Source of the DNA: Nitrospirota bacterium
GTDB lineage: Bacteria > Nitrospirota > Nitrospiria > Nitrospirales > UBA8639
DNA length: 17,376 nt
Reading direction: 5' to 3'
Assembly (NCBI GenBank): GCA_029865515.1
Contig: JAOUGQ010000029.1
Coordinates: 1 to 17,376, forward strand
Shown: piece after piece, positions 14,005 to 17,376 of the stretch
Layout: each line of letters begins with the position of its first letter
Numbering within the stretch: the stretch's first letter is position 1
Program-made: the position numbers and the translations under genes
The notes under the pieces: generated by a model
Seen by the model: the letters and a program-made list of their open reading frames with translations, nothing else
Databases searched by the model: none
Told to the model about the DNA's origin: nothing

Positions 14005-14033
14005 ATTATACGGCGACACCAACTTCTTGTCAT
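14005..14033 (-). promoter_or_regulatory. sigma70-type promoter of amgK, giving a near-leaderless mRNA
   Basis: On the minus strand ATGACA (14033-14028; 5 of 6 match to TTGACA), a 17-base spacer and a perfect TATAAT (14010-14005). Only eight bases (14004-13997) separate the -10 from the ATG, so transcription should begin one or two bases before the start codon. Confidence 0.55.
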
Positions 14034-14364
14034 CAAGGGAACAGACGCCTTTTGGGAAATGGCATTTTCCTCTGATACTCGATTGGAGGAAAAGAAGCCT
14101 GAGAAGGCACCATGTATCGGGTGAGGCCATCCAGTATTAGTACGAAAAATAAAAAGCCCTCTATGCTGCCATATCAAGCATTGGCCATGAGATTGGCCGG
14201 GAAAAAGGTTTGAACACTATAAATAGTAGATATTCCCCAGGGGTATTGAGGGACGGATCAACACTTTCCCATTAAAGATTGAGAACATTCTGACGATAAG
14301 TTGTAGTAAGAGAGGGAAAAGACTCGCAGACCACAATAATCACCCTCAAATCTAAAGGTGCTCT
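14034..14364. other. intergenic region between divergent amgK and the 14365 ORF
   Basis: Beyond the amgK promoter I see no gene. CTATAAATAG occurs at 14217-14226, and a near-palindrome ATTCCCCAGGGGTAT lies around 14232-14246; neither can be tied to a function. A promoter for the small frame at 14365 is expected here but not recognised. Confidence 0.4.
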
Positions 14365-14562
14365 ATGGAAATCAACAATTTTCCACCACCAACGATCATC
14401 CCCGCTCACTCTACCTCAACGGTCGAGGATGGAGATGTGGGCCAGAAGGGAAGTTTTTATAGCCGCACCCGGAAAAACAAAAAAAAGAATATGGATCAAC
14501 ACTCCGAAGAGCCGACACCCCGCATAGATGGCTCGACCCGACTCATTGATATCCGCGTATAA
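14365..14562 (+). CDS. small hypothetical protein, 65 residues
   Basis: I do not recognise this frame. It begins MEINNFPPPTIIPAHSTS, has a strongly basic middle (SRTRKNKKKNMD) and an acidic/polar end reaching GSTRLIDIRV. AAAGG lies six bases before the ATG, a reasonable SD. No signal peptide, membrane helix or cysteine is present, and it looks largely disordered. It stands alone between a divergent operon and the GH15 gene, on the same strand as the latter but 355 bp away. It could be a real small protein or a chance frame; the SD and a natural-looking composition favour the former slightly. Confidence 0.42.
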   Translation: MEINNFPPPTIIPAHSTSTVEDGDVGQKGSFYSRTRKNKKKNMDQHSEEPTPRIDGSTRLIDIRV

Positions 14563-14917
14563 AATCCCCGGCTTCCTCCTTAAGTTCTCACCTACCCTTT
14601 CTTGTGTTTTCCGGCCAATTCTTGTTCAGCCTGCAACGCTGGCATCCGATACAGATACAGTAGAATAGTGGAGTGATGCAGCAAGAGGTCTACTAAATCA
14701 TGAAAACACCGGAACCAATGACGTATTTGATAATTTCCCTTTTGGGGGAGAAATCTTCCATCGGTCAGACTTGTTGGTTCGCGTTTCTCATTGCAGACGA
14801 TCTAGATCTTGAGGTTAACTGATAATTTCATCACCATATGTAGTGTTCATTGCTCTATTTTCGGTATATTACCCTTTTATTTTTTAATATCCCATCCCAT
14901 GGTGATGAGGAACCTAC
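14563..14917. other. intergenic region upstream of the GH15 gene
   Basis: About 355 bp, AT-rich towards the right end. A 40-codon frame at 14700-14822 (MKTPEPMTYLIISLLGEK...) has AGAGG too far upstream and is not called. TATATT at 14865-14870 may be a -10 of the GH15 promoter, with no clear -35. GAGG seven bases before the ATG at 14918 is the SD of the GH15 gene. Confidence 0.4.
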
Positions 14918-16780
14918 ATGACTTATAAAAACATCGGCGATTACGGGATTATTGGAGATCTCCATACCATCGCCCTTGTTGGGATCGATGGATCCATTGA
15001 TTGGTGTTGCCTGCCTCGGTTTGATTCCCCCAGCCTGTTTGGAGCCATTCTTGACCATAAAGTGGGAGGGTACTTCAAGATTGCTCCGGTCAGAAAGGGC
15101 AATACCCGGCAAATGTATCTGCCGGAAACCAATATTCTCCTGACCAGGTTTCTGCAGCATGATGGTGTCGGGGAACTCACCGACTTTATGCCAATCGAAT
15201 CGGACGAAGCCGGATACCGGCCTCGTCGCCACCAAATCATCCGCATGCTCTCGGTCGTCCGGGGAACCGTCACTTTTCGACTTGAATGCGCGCCCGCCTT
15301 TAATTTTGGCCGGAATCCACATGAAATGGAGATTCGACCGAAAGGCCTCATCTTTCAATCAGGGGATCAATCTGTGGGATTGGTGAGTCCCATTCCTCTT
15401 CATACGCAGGAAAACATCGCGTATCAAGAATTCACGCTCCATCAAGGCGAAAGTCTCACGTTTTTCCTGGAATACCTGGAAACCAAAAATGGCGAGCAAC
15501 TCCTATCCACGCCTGAATCCGGGGACGAAGCCTTTCGGAATACCTCCGCCTTTTGGCAACGCTGGTTATCCCAATGCCAATACGACGGACGATGGCGGGA
15601 AGTGGTGCATCGCTCCGCTCTCACACTCAAGCTCCTGACCTATGCCCCCACCGGAGCCATTGTGGCTGCCCCCACAACCAGTCTTCCCGAAAATATCGGA
15701 GGTCCCCGTAATTGGGACTATCGCTACACCTGGATTCGGGATGCAGCCTTTTCGATTTACGGGTTATTGCGCCTGGGCTTTACGGTGGAAGCCAGCCGAT
15801 TTATGGATTGGCTTAATGCCCGTTGTTGCGAACTCAATCCGGACGGATCCATCCAATTGATGTATGGCGTCGACGGCCGACGTGACCTGACGGAGGAAGA
15901 ACTGCCCCATTTGGATGGCCATCGGAGTTCTCGCCCCGTGCGCATCGGTAATGGTGCCGCCTCCCAACTTCAAATGGATATGTACGGAGCTTTGATGGAT
16001 GCGGTGTATCTTTATAATAAACATGGCGCGTCCATTTCCTATGACCTCTGGGTGAATCTTTGTCGCCTCTTGGATTTCGTCTGCGACAATTGGGAACAAC
16101 CCGATGAAGGCATCTGGGAAGTCCGGGGAGGACGCCGTCATTTTGTCTATTCTAAGGTCATGTGTTGGGTAGCCTTAGACCGGGGCATTCGTCTGGCCGA
16201 CAAACGAGGCTTTCCGGGCAACCGGACCCGATGGATGGTGGAACGCGACCGCATTTACCGGGAAATTATGGAACGGGGTTGGAATGCCGACCTTGGGGCC
16301 TTTGTTCAATCCTACGATAGCGATGCGTTGGATGCCGCCAACCTGATTATGCCTCTTGTGTTCTTCGTGTCTCCCACCGATCCTCGCATGCTCTCCACCA
16401 TTGATCGCACCCTGGAACAACTGTCGTTAGGAAGTCTTGTGTACCGCTATGAGAACGGCAAGGCCGCATCCGATGGCCTGGACAGTGAAGAAGGCACCTT
16501 TAGCATGTGTACCTTCTGGTTAGTCGAAGCCCTGACGAAAGCCGGACGCTTGACTGAAGCACGACTGATCTTTGAAAAAATGTTAACCTATGCCAATCAT
16601 CTGCGATTATATGCCGAGGAAGTTTCACACTCTGGCGAACAGTTAGGAAACTTCCCTCAGGCCTTTACCCATTTTGGTCTCATCACGGCTGCCTGCAATC
16701 TTGATCTGGCCCTCAATACGAAACGTGCCGGCCACACCGTCGTGAGGCGTAACCGACCATCATCATTGGCATCGCTCTGA
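14918..16780 (+). CDS. GH15 glucoamylase/trehalase-like glycoside hydrolase
   Basis: The 620-residue protein has the two-part layout of bacterial GH15 enzymes. An N-terminal beta-rich (trehalase-like) domain spans about 1-215, opening IGDYGIIGDLHTIALVGIDG and continuing SIDWCCLPRFDSPSLFGAIL. A catalytic (alpha/alpha)6 barrel spans about 225-600. Substrate-site motifs are GGPRNWDYRYTWIRDAAFSI (261-280) and EQPDEGIWEVRGGRRHF (393-409), where E401 is the expected general acid. EEVSHSGEQLGNFPQAFTH (567-585) carries the expected base. There is no signal peptide, so it acts in the cytosol. Homologues include mycobacterial-type trehalase and glucoamylase-like proteins; trehalose or an alpha-glucan is the likely substrate, not decided by sequence. 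GAGG seven bases before the ATG supports the start. gnd follows after 57 bp, linking glucose release to the pentose phosphate route. Confidence 0.9.
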   Translation: MTYKNIGDYGIIGDLHTIALVGIDGSIDWCCLPRFDSPSLFGAILDHKVGGYFKIAPVRKGNTRQMYLPETNILLTRFLQHDGVGELTDFMPIESDEAGYRPRRHQIIRMLSVVRGTVTFRLECAPAFNFGRNPHEMEIRPKGLIFQSGDQSVGLVSPIPLHTQENIAYQEFTLHQGESLTFFLEYLETKNGEQLLSTPESGDEAFRNTSAFWQRWLSQCQYDGRWREVVHRSALTLKLLTYAPTGAIVAAPTTSLPENIGGPRNWDYRYTWIRDAAFSIYGLLRLGFTVEASRFMDWLNARCCELNPDGSIQLMYGVDGRRDLTEEELPHLDGHRSSRPVRIGNGAASQLQMDMYGALMDAVYLYNKHGASISYDLWVNLCRLLDFVCDNWEQPDEGIWEVRGGRRHFVYSKVMCWVALDRGIRLADKRGFPGNRTRWMVERDRIYREIMERGWNADLGAFVQSYDSDALDAANLIMPLVFFVSPTDPRMLSTIDRTLEQLSLGSLVYRYENGKAASDGLDSEEGTFSMCTFWLVEALTKAGRLTEARLIFEKMLTYANHLRLYAEEVSHSGEQLGNFPQAFTHFGLITAACNLDLALNTKRAGHTVVRRNRPSSLASL

Positions 16781-16837
16781 CGTCAGACTCAATGACGACT
16801 GAAGAGGCAACCACCCGGTCTCACCAAAGGAGAGAAC

Positions 16838-17376
16838 ATGGATATCGGATTTATTGGACTTGGCAAAATGGGGATGAATATGGTGACTCGCCTGTGCCAG
16901 GGAGGGCATCGAGTCGTTGCCTATGACCGGTCGCCCACCCTGGTCATAGAGGCCAAAGGAAAAGGGGCCACGGCGTCCTCGTCATTAGAAGATTTGATCG
17001 CCAAATTACCCAAACCGCGAGCAGTGTGGGTGATGGTTCCTTCAGGCCAACCCACCGAAGACACCGTGCAACATCTCCGGATGATCCTGGATAACAATGA
17101 TATCGTGATCGATGGAGGCAATACCAGGTTTCATGATGATGTCCGCCGGGCCGCCGACCTTCAGGCACGTGGCATTCATTATGTCGATGCCGGAACCAGC
17201 GGCGGCATTTGGGGATTACAAATCGGCTATTGTCTGATGGTCGGCGGGGCAAACGAACCCGTCAATCGATTAGCCCCGATTCTGACAACCTTAGCTCCAA
17301 AGAACGGATGGGCACATGTGGGAGGCCATGGCGCTGGACATTACGTGAAGATGGTTCACAATGGCATTGAATATAG
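16838..17376 (+). CDS. gnd: 6-phosphogluconate dehydrogenase, decarboxylating (5' part, cut by the window)
   Basis: The gene starts at ATG 16838 with AAAGGAG about six bases upstream and is open to the right edge (179 codons visible). It begins MDIGFIGLGKMGMNMVTRLC, the dinucleotide-binding GxGxMG loop. VIDGGNTRFHDDVRRA and YVDAGTSGGIWGLQIGYCLM contain the family substrate motifs, and GAGHYVKMVHNGIEY at the end carries the catalytic Lys and Asn. The short spacing of the motifs and the GTSGG(I/V)WG form fit the roughly 300-residue YqeC/GntZ-like class rather than the 470-residue Gnd, but the missing C-terminus prevents a decision. It oxidises 6-phosphogluconate to ribulose 5-phosphate, CO2 and NAD(P)H. 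The GH15 gene lies 57 bp upstream, and zwf may be expected beyond the edge. Confidence 0.92.
   Translation, partial: MDIGFIGLGKMGMNMVTRLCQGGHRVVAYDRSPTLVIEAKGKGATASSSLEDLIAKLPKPRAVWVMVPSGQPTEDTVQHLRMILDNNDIVIDGGNTRFHDDVRRAADLQARGIHYVDAGTSGGIWGLQIGYCLMVGGANEPVNRLAPILTTLAPKNGWAHVGGHGAGHYVKMVHNGIEY

Noticed and set aside
14700..14822. 40-codon plus-strand frame upstream of the GH15 gene
   Set aside because: Its AGAGG is too far from the ATG, it is short, and nothing in it is recognisable.
1..17376. CRISPR arrays, tRNA or rRNA genes, insertion sequences, phage genes
   Set aside because: Looked for regularly spaced repeats, cloverleaf-like sequences, transposase or integrase motifs; none seen.

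Overview
The window looks like a chromosomal segment from a Nitrospira-like bacterium (phylum Nitrospirota). The evidence is indirect: moderate GC, Gram-negative envelope lipoproteins, a Tad/Flp pilus locus, a GH15 enzyme next to a 6-phosphogluconate dehydrogenase, and scattered palindromic repeats containing TCATTCCCG / CGGGAATCC. No rRNA or other marker gene is present, so the assignment is an inference.

Region 1 (1-4182, minus strand) is one end of a Tad (tight adherence) pilus locus. In transcription order it has two small Flp pilins (4004-3834 and 3676-3473), TadE (3285-2860), a TadG-like protein (2849-1629), a gene-free gap of about 800 bp, a CpaA/TadV prepilin peptidase (821-294) and the first 37 codons of CpaB (113 to the left edge). 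The leader of the first pilin contains a clear class I cyclic-di-GMP (GEMM-I) riboswitch at about 4182-4095. This is the most striking feature: it places the pilin genes under direct second-messenger control at the RNA level. A hairpin with a U-tract between the pilins and tadE could lower expression of the downstream assembly genes.

Region 2 (4183-4778) is non-coding and carries repeat copies. A related copy in inverted orientation lies in the tadG-cpaA gap.

Region 3 (4779-6748, plus strand) is a two-gene unit: a small alpha/alpha-toroid protein of the prenyltransferase/squalene-cyclase repeat type, and a DUF362 protein with a twin-arginine signal. I know of no characterised system for this pair.

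Region 4 (7076-9315, minus) is pal-cpoB, the lipoprotein end of the Tol-Pal envelope system, with an unusually long coiled coil in the CpoB-like protein and no tolQRAB beside it. Region 5 (9978-11960, minus) is a PAS-GAF-PAS-GGDEF diguanylate cyclase whose signature reads CGDEF and whose inhibitory I-site is intact. It makes, or once made, the ligand sensed by the region 1 riboswitch.

Region 6 (12127-13996, minus) is an amgK-murU-like pair for recycling MurNAc to UDP-MurNAc, with a good sigma70 promoter placed so that the amgK transcript would be almost leaderless. Region 7 (14365-17376, plus) holds a possible small protein, a GH15 glucoamylase/trehalase-like enzyme and the 5' part of gnd (6-phosphogluconate dehydrogenase), which runs off the right edge.
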